Source of the DNA: Suillus spraguei
Taxonomy: Eukaryota; Basidiomycota; Agaricomycetes; Boletales; Suillaceae
Direction of reading: 5' to 3'
NCBI GenBank assembly: GCA_016800925.1
Contig: JABCPU010000911.1
Location: forward strand, 1 to 21,646
DNA length: 21,646 bases
The notes beneath the pieces are model-generated. The model did not search any database and was not told where the DNA came from. It saw only the letters and a program-made list of their open reading frames with translations. Positions 9,640-18,302 of this stretch are shown piece by piece. Positions within the stretch are counted from its first letter, which is position 1. The number at the start of each line of letters is the position of its first letter. The position numbers and the translations under genes were made by a program.

Positions 9640-10653
9640 ATGTCTGGAAAGAAACCGATGCCCCTAAATCTGCTGCTGACCTTGTGGCAGATCTGGAGCA
9701 GCAACTGGCGGCTGCTAAGGCTGCAGCGGAAGCTGAGGCGGAACGGAAGCGGAAAGAGGCGGAGGAGCGGAAAAGGCAGGAGGAGTTGAAGCAGATTGAG
9801 TTGGCGGAGATCCGGAGGGAGATGGAGGAGAAGAGGCGGAGAGCACTGATTGAGGCTCGGGTGAGTGCTGTGGACTCTTCCGGATCCGGATATTAATGGG
9901 TTGGTAAAGGCCAAGGCTGCTCCTGCGTCTGGGGCAAAGGATGGGTACTGCTCTCGTTGCGTCACTAAGGGCCGGATGTGCCAGTGGGATGATGCTGAGA
10001 AGAATGCCATGGTGAGTCGTCCGAAACACTTCGGATCCGCTGATTTCGACGTTTCGTAGATTAAGTCCTGTGACGTCTGCCGGAAGGACAAGGCCACTTG
10101 TCCTGGAAGGCCCGGATTCGTTAAGGGGCCTAAGGGCCGGAAGAGGCAGCGTCCTGCTGGTACTCCGTCTCCGAAGGGCAAAGGCAAGCGCCGTCAGAGG
10201 AGTCCTACTCCGGATGTGGCGGACGCGGATGTCTTCTCTAATCCAGTCACTATCGAAGGTACGGATGAGGATTTTGTGGAGTACGATGATCAGGCTTGGG
10301 TGGCCGCTGCTAATGGCATCATTGCTGAGTTGGCGCGGACCAATGGACTTCTCCAAGATGGTATTGCGGCGGCGGAAGGGAGTCGGATTGCCATGGAGCG
10401 GATGAGCTCCACCATGGAGGCCTTCCTCCAGCAACAGAGGGAATTCCAGGCCCTGCTCATCGAGGAAATCCGGACCGGATTTAGGCTTTCCGTTTCTGCC
10501 GGATCCGACAAGGATGGCGCTGGTGAGGAGATTGGGGAAGAGGTGGCGGATGAGAATGGAGGGGAGATGGCGGATGGAACTGGGGAAGAGATGGCGGATG
10601 GGACTGGGGAGGAGACTGGGGGTGCCGGAGGTGAAATGGAGACTGGTGCTTAG
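9640..10653 (+). CDS. Antisense gene of the retroelement: coiled coil plus Zn(2)Cys(6)-like protein (left copy)
   Basis: Lies between integrase and LTR, opposite in strand to both. With the 48-bp intron 10012-10059 (GTGAGT...CTGAT...TAG) removed, and two compensating one-base shifts (a loss near 9654, a gain near 9882), it has 321 codons. Order: Ala/Glu/Lys/Arg-rich coiled coil about residues 14-74; cysteines 104, 107, 114, 128, 131 and 138 spaced C-x2-C-x6-C-x13-C-x2-C-x6-C; basic stretch (KGPKGRKRQR, KGKGKRRQR) about 145-170, a likely nuclear signal; acidic patch GTDEDFVEYDD; second coiled coil about 205-268; Glu/Gly-rich tail with MADGTGEE repeats. Splicing brings the two cysteine triplets to near-standard binuclear zinc cluster spacing, supporting the intron. 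It ends 56 bp from the integrase stop, tail to tail. It is not a Gag: no CCHC knuckle is seen. DNA binding is inferred. Confidence 0.72.
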
Positions 10654-10709
10654 TCCGATCCGGATTTCCGCTACTGCCCTCACTGTACTTATATTTCGTT
10701 ATGTACTTT
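10654..10709. terminator. Shared 3' gap between convergent genes (left)
   Basis: A 56-bp gap separates the stop codons of the antisense gene (plus) and integrase (minus). It contains the AT-rich core ACTTATATTTCGTTATGTAC. It could hold overlapping 3' ends of both transcripts; no defined signal was identified. The right copy is 13176-13232. Confidence 0.25.
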
Positions 10710-11881
10710 TCAAGCAATGGGACCAGGCTTGTCCGGATATGCTGAGTGGAAATCCGCTACGAGATCTGATGCATTTCCGAGTTCTGTGGCCAGCAGCCAG
10801 GAAGTTTCTTCGTCCGTTCCTCGTATCCGGACCAACGGACGAGGTATAGAAGTTGACAGTGGTGCCTACGACGGTCCAGTTTAGAGTCCAGGATTTCGGA
10901 TATCTCGTACTCTGGTTCCCGTCGACTTCGACTGGTGGCGGAGGAGGCTGGATGCGATTGGGAATGGTGTTCGGAACTGCTGGCTCTAACTGCGAGACAT
11001 GGAAAACAGGATGTACGGAACGCATAGAATCCGGAAGTCGGATGGCGAAAGAATGAGTACCGGGCGGGATATAATTTCAAATGGTCCCAAATTCTTTTCC
11101 GAAAGTTTCTTCGACGGACGGTGGAGCGGAAGTACTTGGCTTTGACGAAGACTTGTTCTCCAATCCGGAAGTCTGGAGCAGGCTGTCTTTTAGCGTCCGC
11201 GGGTCCTTGATAGCGTTTCTGAGCTTCGGACATCTCATCTCGGAGGAACTGGTGAAGTTTGTTAAGGTCTAGGGCATATTCCTGGGCACGGATGGAGGAT
11301 AGGTCGCGTTCCGGATGGATGGAAATGTTCGGATGATAACCTTTATTGGCGAAGAAAGGTGAAACTCCGGTAGTGGCACTCGGAGCGTTATTGTATGCAA
11401 ACTCTGCGAGGGGCAGCAGCTCGGACCAGTTGTCCTGCTGATAGTTGCAGTAGATCCGGAGGTACTGTTCCAGCGTTTGGTTGGCACGTTCTGTTTGTCC
11501 GTCCCCTTCGGGATGATATCCGGATGTGAAGTGTAGGACCATGTCCAATGCCTTTCCTAGGGAACGGAAGAAGTGGGATACGAACTCTGTTCCTCGATCC
11601 GAGGTTACATGGGAGGGACTCCATGCTTAGAGAAGACATGGAGGAGAAATAGGCGGGCGAGATCAGGAGAAGTGATGGTGTCGTGGGTCGGGACGAATAT
11701 GGCTTGCTTGGATAAACGATCTATGATGACGAGGATGGCTGTAAAGCCGGATGAGTCCGGAAGTTGTTCAATGAAATCCATAGAGATGGAATTCCATGGT
11801 TTTTCTGGGACGGGAAGTTGCTTGAGTAAACCGTAGGGCTTATGTCTCGGAACTTTGGCTCGGGCGCAGGATGTGCAGGAT
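10710..11881 (-). pseudogene. Ty3/gypsy integrase C-terminal half with chromodomain (left copy)
   Basis: From the zinc-finger end (SCTSCARAK) it runs through the core with MDFIEQLPDSSGF (first Asp), SDRGTEF (second Asp) and QTERANQTLEQ (Glu). The GPY/F-type module follows (GPFEI...[11 protein letters not shown]), then a chromodomain ([39 protein letters not shown]), and the frame ends at 10710. Frame breaks unique to this arm are one-base losses near 11613, 11117, 11058 and 10922. A further break in the chromodomain near 10825 is shared with the other arm. The protein would be the C-terminal part of a Pol polyprotein whose 5' part is missing. Chromodomains of this clade direct insertion toward modified chromatin. 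Confidence 0.85.
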
Positions 11882-12003
11882 GACTCTTGACCTCGGAGTA
11901 TAGTTGCGTCGGATGACTCGGATGCATTCCTATCCGAATTTCGGAAGGCCTTCGGTCATGAGCATATTGGCCCGGAGTACGGCCTTGTCAAAGAGTATGT
12001 CAG
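11882..12003. other. Asymmetric spacer at the centre of the inverted repeat
   Basis: These 122 bp do not pair with each other in the way the arms do. The right part (YWPGVR...LVKEYVRSC, read plus) is a normal integrase zinc-finger region. The left part, read on minus, does not give the same protein, so the left copy may have lost or exchanged sequence here. The midpoint region contains small palindromes, TCCGAATTTCGGA (11933-11945, odd centre) and GAAGGCCTTC (about 11944-11953), which sit almost exactly at the geometric centre. Confidence 0.5.
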
Positions 12004-13175
12004 ATCCTGCACATCCTGCGCCCGAGCCAAAGTTCCGAGACATAAGCCCTACGGTTACTCAAGCAACTTCCCGTCCCAGAAAAACCATGGAATTCCATCT
12101 CTATGGATTTCATTGAACAACTTCCGGACTCATCCGGCTTTACAGCCATCCTCGTCATCATAGATCGTTTATCCAAGCAAGCCATATTCGTCCCGACCCA
12201 CGACACCATCACTTCTCCTGATCTCGCCGCCTATTTCTCCTCCATGTCTTCTCTAAGCATGGAGTCCCGTCCCATGTAACCTCGGATCGAGGAACAGAGT
12301 TCGTATCCCACTTCTTCCGTTCCCTAGGAAAGGCATTGGACATGGTCCTACACTTCACATCCGGATATCATCCGAAGGGACGGACAAACAGAACGTGCCA
12401 ACCAAACGCTGGAACAGTACCTCCGGATCTACTGCAACTATCAGCAGGACAACTGGTCCGAGCTGCTGCCCCTCGCAGAGTTTGCATACAATAACGCTCC
12501 GAGTGCCACTACCGGAGTTTCACCTTTCTTCGCCAATAAAGGTTATCATCCGAACATTTCCATCCATCCGGAACGCGACCTATCCTCCATCCGTGCCCAG
12601 GAATATGCCCTAGACCTTAACAAACTTCACCAGTTCCTCCGAGATGAGATGTCCGAAGCTCAGAAACGCTATCAAGGACCCGCGGACGCTAAAAGACAGC
12701 CTGCTCCAGACTTCCGGATTGGAGAACAAGTCTTCGTCAAAGCCAAGTACTTCCGCTCCACCCGTCCGTCGAAGAAACTTTCGGAAAAGAATTTGGGACC
12801 ATTCGAAATTATATCCCGCCCGGGTACTCATTCTTTCGCCATCCGACTTCCGGATTCTATGCGTTCCGTACATCCTGTTTTCCATGTCTCGCAGTTAGAG
12901 CCAGCAGTTCCGAACACCATTCCCAATCGCATCCAGCCTCCTCCGCCACCAGTCGAAGTCGACGGAGAACCAGAGTACGAGATATCCGAAATCCTGGACT
13001 CTAAACTGGACCGTCGTAGGCACCACTGCCAACTTCTATACCTCGTCCGTTGGTCCGGATACGAGGAACGGACGAAGAAACTTCCTGGCTACTGGCCACA
13101 GAACTCGGAAATGCATCGGATCTCGTAGCGGATTTCCACTCAGCATATCCGGACAAGCCTGGTCCCATTGCTTGA
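11962..13175 (+). pseudogene. Ty3/gypsy integrase C-terminal half with chromodomain (right copy)
   Basis: Same protein as the left copy. It begins in the zinc-finger region (YWPG, then VKEYVRSCTSCARAK). Catalytic Asp codons are at 12106 and 12285 and the Glu codon is at 12391. Allowing for two missing bases near 12371-12378, 35 residues separate the second Asp and the Glu, the D,D-35-E spacing. The GPY/F-type module and chromodomain follow, ending at TGA 13173-13175. Private one-base losses are near 12055, 12227, 12371 and 12378. The chromodomain break near 13064 (between WSGYE and TDEETSW) is shared with the left arm, so it predates the duplication. Where the left copy is broken at 11613, this copy is intact. 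Confidence 0.87.
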
Positions 13176-13232
13176 AAAGTACATAACGAAATATAAGTAC
13201 ATTGAGGGCAGTAGCGGAAATCCGGATCTGGA
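13176..13232. terminator. Shared 3' gap between convergent genes (right)
   Basis: 57 bp between the integrase TGA and the antisense gene's TAG (13235-13233), with the same AT-rich core as the left copy (GTACATAACGAAATATAAGT). Function as a two-sided 3' end region is inferred only from position. Confidence 0.25.
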
Positions 13233-14244
13233 CTAAGCACCAGTCTCCATTTCACCTCCGGCACCCCCAGTCTCCTCCCCAGTCCCATCCGCCATCTCTT
13301 CCCCAGTCCATCCGCCATCTCCCCTCCATTCTCATCCGCCACCTCTTCCCCAATCTCCTCACCAGCGCCATCCTTGTCGGATCCGGCAGAAACGGAAAGC
13401 CTAAATCCGGTCCGGATTTCCTCGATGAGCAGGGCCTGGAATTCCCTCTGTTGCTGGAGGAAGGCCTCCATGGTGGAGCTCATCCGCTCCATGGCAATCC
13501 GACTCCCTTCCGCCGCCGCAATACCATCTTGGAGAAGTCCGTTGGTCCGCGCCAACTCAGCAATGATGCCATTAGCAGCGGCCACCCAAGCCTGATCATC
13601 GTACTCCACAAAATCCTCATCCGTACCTTCGATAGTGACTGGATTAGAGAAGACATCCGCGTCCGCCACATCCGGAGTAGGACTCCTCTGACGGCGCTTG
13701 CCTTTGCCCTTCGGAGACGGAGTACCAGCAGGACGCTGCCTCTTCCGGCCCTTAGGCCCCTTAACGAATCCGGGCCTTCCAGGACAAGTGGCCTTGTCCT
13801 TCCGGCAGACGTCACAGGACTTAATCTACGAAACGTCGAAATCAGCGGATCCGAAGTTTTTCGGACGACTCACCATGGCATTCTTCTCAGCATCACCCCA
13901 CTGGCACATCCGGCCCTTAGTGACGCAACGGAGCAGTACCCATCCTTTGCTCCAGACGCAGGAGCAGCCTTGGCCTTTACCAACCCATTAATATCCGGAT
14001 CGGAAGAGTCCACAGCACTCACCCGAGCCTCAATCAGTGCTCTCCGCCTCTTCTCCTCCATTTCCCTCCGGATCTCCGCCAACTCAATCTGCTTCAACTC
14101 CTCCTGCCTTTTCCGCTCCTCCGCCTCTTTCCGCTTCCGTTCCGCCTCGGCTTCCGCTGCAGCCTTAGCAGCCGCCAGTTGCTGCTCCAGATCCGCCACA
14201 AGGTCAGCAGCAGACTTAGGGGCATCGGATTTCTTTCCAGACAT
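13233..14244 (-). CDS. Antisense gene of the retroelement: coiled coil plus Zn(2)Cys(6)-like protein (right copy)
   Basis: Mirror copy of 9640-10653. The N-terminal ~103 codons read cleanly from ATG 14244 (MSGKKSDAPKSAADLVADLE), which shows that the left copy lost a base after Lys5. This copy lost one base within the first cysteine motif near 13930 and another near 13306 in the MADGTGEE tail, so neither arm alone has a fully open frame. The 48-bp intron (13873-13826, GTGAGT...TAG) is kept with a single base difference from the left copy. Domain order and cysteine spacing are as in the left copy. Such an intron would not be removed from the sense genomic RNA, so it can survive retrotransposition; its presence implies expression from the antisense strand. 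Confidence 0.7.
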
Positions 14245-14297
14245 GTTAGGAGACAAGTTTTGTTAACAAGGATATGAAGTGGGGGTAGGAATCATTT

Positions 14298-14314
14298 CGG
14301 ACGTCTGACGTCCG
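14298..14314. promoter_or_regulatory. Perfect 17-bp dyad CGG-N11-CCG (right)
   Basis: CGGACGTCTGACGTCCG, 53 bp upstream of the ATG at 14244 on the minus strand, identical in position and sequence to the left copy when reverse complemented. Candidate site for the element's own zinc-cluster protein. Confidence 0.55.
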
Positions 14315-14426
14315 TATATCTGTTGGATTACAGACTCAGCACTACAACCATCAAACTTCCCCATCGTCTCGCATTAATCTTGTCCGATCCGGATCGACGC
14401 TTCTTGTGCCTCAGGGGTTCGGCCCT

Positions 14427-14439
14427 AAGGGGGGGATAC
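14427..14439 (+). other. Polypurine tract (right copy)
   Basis: AAGGGGGGGATAC ends one base before the TG of the LTR at 14440, as expected for the plus-strand primer. Confidence 0.8.
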
Positions 14440-14464
14440 TGTCATATACCATACTTCTAATCTC

Positions 14465-14510
14465 AGATCCGATCATATCCGTCCAGATCCGATCGTTTCC
14501 ATATCCGTCC
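14465..14510. promoter_or_regulatory. ATCCG direct repeats in LTR U3 (right)
   Basis: AGATCCGATC...ATATCCGTCC occurs twice (14465-14484 and 14485-14510), the mirror of 9375-9420. Dense CGG half-sites upstream of the LTR TATA box are candidate binding sites for the antisense-encoded protein; inferred. Confidence 0.4.
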
Positions 14511-14786
14511 GGTCCACAGATCCTGTCCGGACCACCCATCCGAATGTACTCACTTCTCGCACCTTAACTCCCTGGTGAACATCTGCGTCTATCTCCTTTC
14601 GTCATTTCTCCTACTACCGGTACTCCGGCTGTTTATATTTCCGTCCTGTGTTACTGATCCGTTTCCTGTGTTCATTTCCGATTCATGCTTACTGATCCGC
14701 TGTGCAATAACTAATAGACTTCCGTTACACTTCGTACATAGCCCTCGGTCCCGGACTTGCTAATTATCCGTCTTAGATACTTACTG

Positions 14787-14794
14787 TATATAAA
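14787..14794 (+). promoter_or_regulatory. TATA box of the LTR promoter
   Basis: TATATAAA about 350 bp into the LTR, in the expected place for the U3 promoter of the sense transcript. Transcription would be expected to begin some 30 bp downstream, which would mark the U3/R border. Confidence 0.5.
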
Positions 14795-15207
14795 CCACTT
14801 GTAGATCTCCGTAGAACCTTAGTTCGAATATCATCTTAGATTCTACTCATTCTGCCTCCTCCGGACTTAAGCCACTCTCCGCTTTAAGTCACCTTCCGAG
14901 ACTTAGGATTGACTCCTATAGTCTATACCTCCGACTCTATCTTCGGATAGTCCATCTCCGTTAGTTTCTAGTTAGGAACTCGTTCCGAAACTAGCCTTAA
15001 TCTCTGTCCTCTCCTTACGTTCCGAATTACCTTCGGACGTATTATATCCGACACCTTCGGACACCCGGATCCGTCACGCAACCCCTTCCGGGTCTTCGGA
15101 CGAATAACTCCTCCCTGAAATAAGGGCATTACTCGAGAAAGGGGCACAGTGTACGAACTGAGGCCAAAGCCCTTCGATCTCTCTACCCTTGAGTACAGTC
15201 TTAAACA

Positions 15208-15970
15208 GCTGTAGATAAACCATGGCCTAAGCTAGTATGTGAGTCTTGCGCTCTACCTAGTCTGCTTCACTTGCAAAGGCAAGAACATTCAACCCTAAAG
15301 GGAATGCTAAGTTAATATAGTTCGATAATGCCCAACCTGAGGTGCAAGAATGCCGTCGGAGGTAGCAAGATGCTAGCGGTGACCTCTGGTCCATGGGAAA
15401 CTTGTGGTAAAACTAGCAGTAAGCGTGGGAATGCAGTAGGCAAGCGGTAGCATGAACAGTAAAACTGCAGTAAGCGTGGAAACTTCTGTGGTAAAACAAG
15501 CAGTAGTGTAGTGGTGAAGCGTGAGAAAGTGGTAGTGCTAGCGGTGAAGCGCAGTGAAGCATGGGAAAGCGGTAAAGAGTGGTAGTGCATGCAGCAGTAA
15601 AGCAATTCTTAAGGAGACAGTGACTTCAGTAAAGGACTTTATTCAGTAGAGACAGTAGTGGTGACTATTCCTAAGTACCGTGTGTACTATAGGAGGGAAG
15701 TAAGGAATGAGTACAGGTACCTAGGAATTTTATACAAAAGGAATAGCTATGGAGACGGAAGGGATAGGATAAACATCCAGCAGACATGTAATAAGACTGC
15801 ACTTCTGTTTACAAAACATCACATACTGGCGAGACTGGACATTGGATGGATGGTAAATCTTGTTTGAGGATGCCTAATGGGTTTGTGGAGATCACATATT
15901 ACAGTGAACTATCTCCGTATTATACGAGTGAACGGACGTGCATAACATCCCATATGATACGGGCCAGCGG
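15208..15970. repeat. Purine-rich degenerate repeats, no gene
   Basis: From about 15360 to 15600 short related blocks recur: GGTAAAACTAGCAGTAAGCGTGG, GGTAAAACAAGCAGTAG, GTGGTAGTGCTAGCGGTGAAGC and GGGAAAGCGGTAAAGAGTGG. The rest (15600-15970) shows no gene or clear repeat. Confidence 0.45.
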
Positions 15971-15971
15971 A

Positions 15972-15985
15972 CCATGGGCCCATGG
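15972..15985. repeat. Perfect 14-bp palindrome CCATGGGCCCATGG
   Basis: A fully self-complementary 14-mer at the left edge of the GGGTGGGCC minisatellite; it contains the GTGGGCCCA-type core seen in the repeats that follow. Confidence 0.6.
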
Positions 15986-16004
15986 TAGAAATATCCTCGT
16001 TGAT

Positions 16005-16375
16005 GATGGATGGGCCTGGAGCAATATTATTCCCGATGACAGCGGGTGGGCCCATGCAAGGAATATGTAGAGTAGATGAGTGGGCCGATGTACATGAATA
16101 TCCGGTAGATGGATGGGCCAAGGTAGTTGGATATCATGTAGATGGGTGTATCAAGGTAGATGTGTATCAAATAGACAGGTATGTGAAGGGTACTTGTTAT
16201 CACATACACGGGTGGGCCCAGACACATATTAAATTAGACGGGTATTAGACGGGTGAGCCAAGAGTGTTATATAAATATTTATTAGATGGGTGGGCCGAGG
16301 GTGTTGTACAGTATATTATATTAGACGGGTGGGCCGAGGGTGGTATAAAATATAGATGGGTGGGCCCATGTGTAT
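16005..16375. repeat. Degenerate minisatellite with GGGTGGGCC core
   Basis: The core GATGGGTGGGCCR and its variants occur about nine times (near 16010, 16025, 16078, 16110, 16210, 16250, 16288, 16328 and 16358), separated by AT-rich linkers of roughly 30-60 bp such as GTATATTATATTAGAC. Short antisense and sense frames here simply follow the repeat. Confidence 0.65.
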
Positions 16376-16552
16376 GATAATGGTAGACATGACGGAGCTG
16401 AGGGAGTTGCATATCATCTGAATCAGAGGAGGTAATAAATCACAGTTACTGAGTTCCCGGAGCAGCAGGTGCTGTCTTGACATGGCCTTTTATGACGCTT
16501 AGGTTGTCTTGTAGAATGTGGAAACTGGGGTGCGAGGCTTGTGTTGCCCTAC

Positions 16553-16724
16553 AAGACACCCAGCTCCGACCCCCGAAAAATCAGATGAAGCATACCAAGT
16601 TCCGAGTTCTGAGACCCGGGTCTCGACACATAATTCAGTCAATATGAGACACCCAGTTCCGGCCCCCGAAATTTGAGTGAAGCATACCAAGTTCCGGAGT
16701 TCCGAACCCGGGTCTCGACAAATG
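16553..16724 (+). repeat. Two direct copies of a ~77-bp unit
   Basis: GACACCCAGCTCCGACCCCC...AAGCATACCAAGTTCCG...ACCCGGGTCTCGACA (about 16553-16630) is repeated at about 16649-16724 with some substitutions and small gaps. The copies are about 96 bp apart. The AGTTCCGAG... and ...CCCGGGTCTC blocks are reminiscent of the CCGGAACTCGGGACTC blocks in the satellite further right. Confidence 0.7.
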
Positions 16725-16909
16725 AATATCAGATATCCAGCACACTTCCAATCATCTGGTATTTCATTGAGCAATGGATGATAATACAGCTTTGAAAGCC
16801 AACATCATCCAAGGTTCCCTTATCTGATCCTCGCTATCTCCACCCCATTTAACACCAAAGTCTGGACATCCAGCATTCAGCGTCTGATTTCCCAATATCA
16901 ACTTGCAAC

Positions 16910-18215
16910 ATGAACACTTCTTCCATGTCCACTTGTGACATAAAAATCTGGCACACTTGGGCCCTGGCCATCACTCATGAAGCAGGGGCATATACCGAAC
17001 AAAAATTCAATGCAGAGAAGACTGGAGGAGAACCAGTTATACCTTCTCCAAACCTGGACACTGATCTGGTGATGGTGTGCGATCGCTTGGCTGATGTACT
17101 CATAAAGGCATATAAAAATCCCAGTGGGTCTTCCTGCAGATGTTGAAAATATGTTTGATCATTCAAATTCCTTCATGACAGTCAAGATGCAGATTGATAT
17201 TGCAAGATATAGCAAATTGATATCCCCAAAGAACACTGGGCATAATGACGAGAAAGAGGAGAAGTTGCTTGAGAGGTGTCCTCCTGGCCATGAGGGCACA
17301 AAGTTGGTGGACAAACCTGCCACAATTATCGATGTTTCCAGTACCATCATCGCATGGTACCTTCCAGACGCCCTGACCGAGACCACCCAGGTGCATAATG
17401 TGTAGATTGTTACTCAATGGATATTGAATATCAAATGGTACCTACAGAAGGAAATCAGGGCGGCCACCGATTTGCTGGGTCCAAGCCTCGAAAAAAGTGT
17501 AAAGGCTGATGGCAATTGGCGATATAATCAAGAATGGTTCAAACAGGGCTCAGAAAATGTTGGGTCAACTCCCGGATGCATCAATTTATCTCCGGCATGG
17601 TTTCAACAGGGCCACGAGGTAGGATGTGATGAGATGGTTATTTCTGGAGTCAAACTCACCAATCCCATAGAATCTGTCAGATCCGGAGGTATCTGCATCA
17701 TTGAAGGGACCCTCCTCCGAGAATATCCTGAAAGCTATTGCAAGGCCGGCAGCCATTGCATGGCGGCACTCAGGGTCATGCATCCTCAGCAGTACTTTGC
17801 AGGGTTACGAGCCTTGTCACACCTTGGAGATAAGGCACTGAGCAAGGAACTGCCACAGATGCCAGAGACCCTGCAGTACTGGGCATCCATGTTTAACAGC
17901 CTCTCCATCATTTCCAATCAGGAAACCCCCAATCATCGAGACCATTTATCGATTCCTGAATGCTTCGATATTCTCACCACCGTGGGGAACTATTCTAATG
18001 CTCGGATGAGTATGCCAAGCCTTCAGCTGGAATTCAGGTATGATTCCAGCTGTATGATTGCATTTTCGGGAAGAATTGTGAGACATGGGGTTGATGGAGG
18101 GGAAGGGGATTGGATTGCTTGGGCATGGTATATGAGGGATTCTGTGCACATTTATGCCAGGGTTCCCTCATGTGGATGGGCTATGGTCGAAGGCCGCATA
18201 CTAACCACGGTGTGA
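16910..18215 (+). CDS. TET/JBP-type 2-oxoglutarate/Fe(II) dioxygenase
   Basis: The family oxidises 5-methylcytosine (TET) or thymine (JBP) in DNA using Fe(II) and 2-oxoglutarate. The catalytic half is intact: FNSLSIISNQETPNHRDHL with the iron ligands H-R-D (codons at 17934-17942), MPSLQLEFRYDSSCMIAFSG, RIVRHGV with the distal His (codon 18084), and WAWYMRDSVH with the probable 2-oxoglutarate-binding Arg. CINLSPAWFQQGHE upstream is also typical. An in-frame TAG at 17403 lies in a likely 57-bp intron (17391-17447, GTGCAT...CTACAG) whose removal joins PDALTETTQ to KEIRAATDLL in frame. A one-base frame change near 17120 (CCC run, NP/VGLP) is not explained by an intron, so the gene may be damaged or misread. 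The ATG at 16910 is the best available start. A KDZ transposase lies 3 kb downstream, the known partner of such genes in basidiomycetes. Confidence 0.82.
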
Positions 18216-18267
18216 AAGATCAAAGAAGTTGAAAGAGTTGTTATCCATTGTTAGTGGAACTCAAGTT

Positions 18268-18302
18268 GGAAGTCGAGTTCCATGAATTGAGTCCCTAACT
18301 CT
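18268..18302 (+). repeat. Left flanking direct repeat of the satellite
   Basis: GGAAGTCGAG-TYCCATGAATTGAGTCCC-WAACTCT matches 19989-20023 at 33 of 35 positions. The two copies bracket the satellite array. Confidence 0.75.

Larger units (their letters stand above)
8681..11881 (-). mobile_element. Left arm of the inverted repeat: 5'-truncated Ty3/gypsy chromovirus, 3' end
   Basis: On the minus strand this arm reads integrase C-terminal half (11881-10710), a 56-bp AT-rich gap, an oppositely directed extra gene (9640-10653 plus), polypurine tract (9459-9446) and LTR (9445-8681). It is the reverse complement of 12004-15207. Gag, protease, reverse transcriptase, RNase H and the 5' LTR are absent. 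Differences from the right arm include many one-base gaps, mostly in homopolymers, and some substitutions. The host flank before 8681 is ACGAG, which does not match the GCTGT after 15207, so there is no target-site duplication around the whole structure. Confidence 0.88.
12004..15207 (+). mobile_element. Right arm of the inverted repeat: 5'-truncated Ty3/gypsy chromovirus, 3' end
   Basis: Plus-strand order: integrase (to 13175), 57-bp gap, antisense gene (14244-13233, minus), polypurine tract (14427-14439), LTR (14440-15207). It mirrors 8681-11881 with only small differences. Both outer edges of the 6.5-kb structure are therefore the CA ends of 3' LTRs, and the two elements face each other head to head through their truncated 5' sides. 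Confidence 0.88.
14440..15207 (+). repeat. LTR (right copy, plus orientation), 768 bp
   Basis: Starts TGTCATATACC after the polypurine tract and ends CAGTCTTAAACA. It matches the left LTR over its length with scattered substitutions and one-base gaps. U3 carries the CGGAT/ATCCG repeats at 14465-14510. The flank after 15207 is GCTGT, with no duplicate of the left flank ACGAG. Confidence 0.88.

Noticed and set aside
9640..10653. Reading the coiled-coil/cysteine gene as the retroelement Gag, with the left LTR as a 5' LTR
   Set aside because: The polypurine tract and TG/CA ends show that the LTR runs opposite to this gene and is a 3' LTR. The cysteines are not a CCHC knuckle, and the integrase is convergent with it.
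9715..10683. Minus-strand open frame of 322 codons in the left arm (and plus 13202-14266, 354 codons, in the right arm)
   Set aside because: They are complements of the antisense zinc-cluster gene, composed of Arg/Ser/Pro-rich sequence with no domain. The opposite strand has the motifs and the intron.
8681..15207. Palindrome as an unsplit long-read adapter artefact
   Set aside because: Such artefacts mirror the flanking sequence too. Here the symmetry stops exactly at the LTR ends and the centre is asymmetric. A scaffold misjoin remains possible.
17403..17405. TAG as a nonsense mutation in the TET/JBP gene
   Set aside because: A 57-bp GT-AG intron with a good 3' site covers it and restores the expected spacing; intron preferred, not proven.
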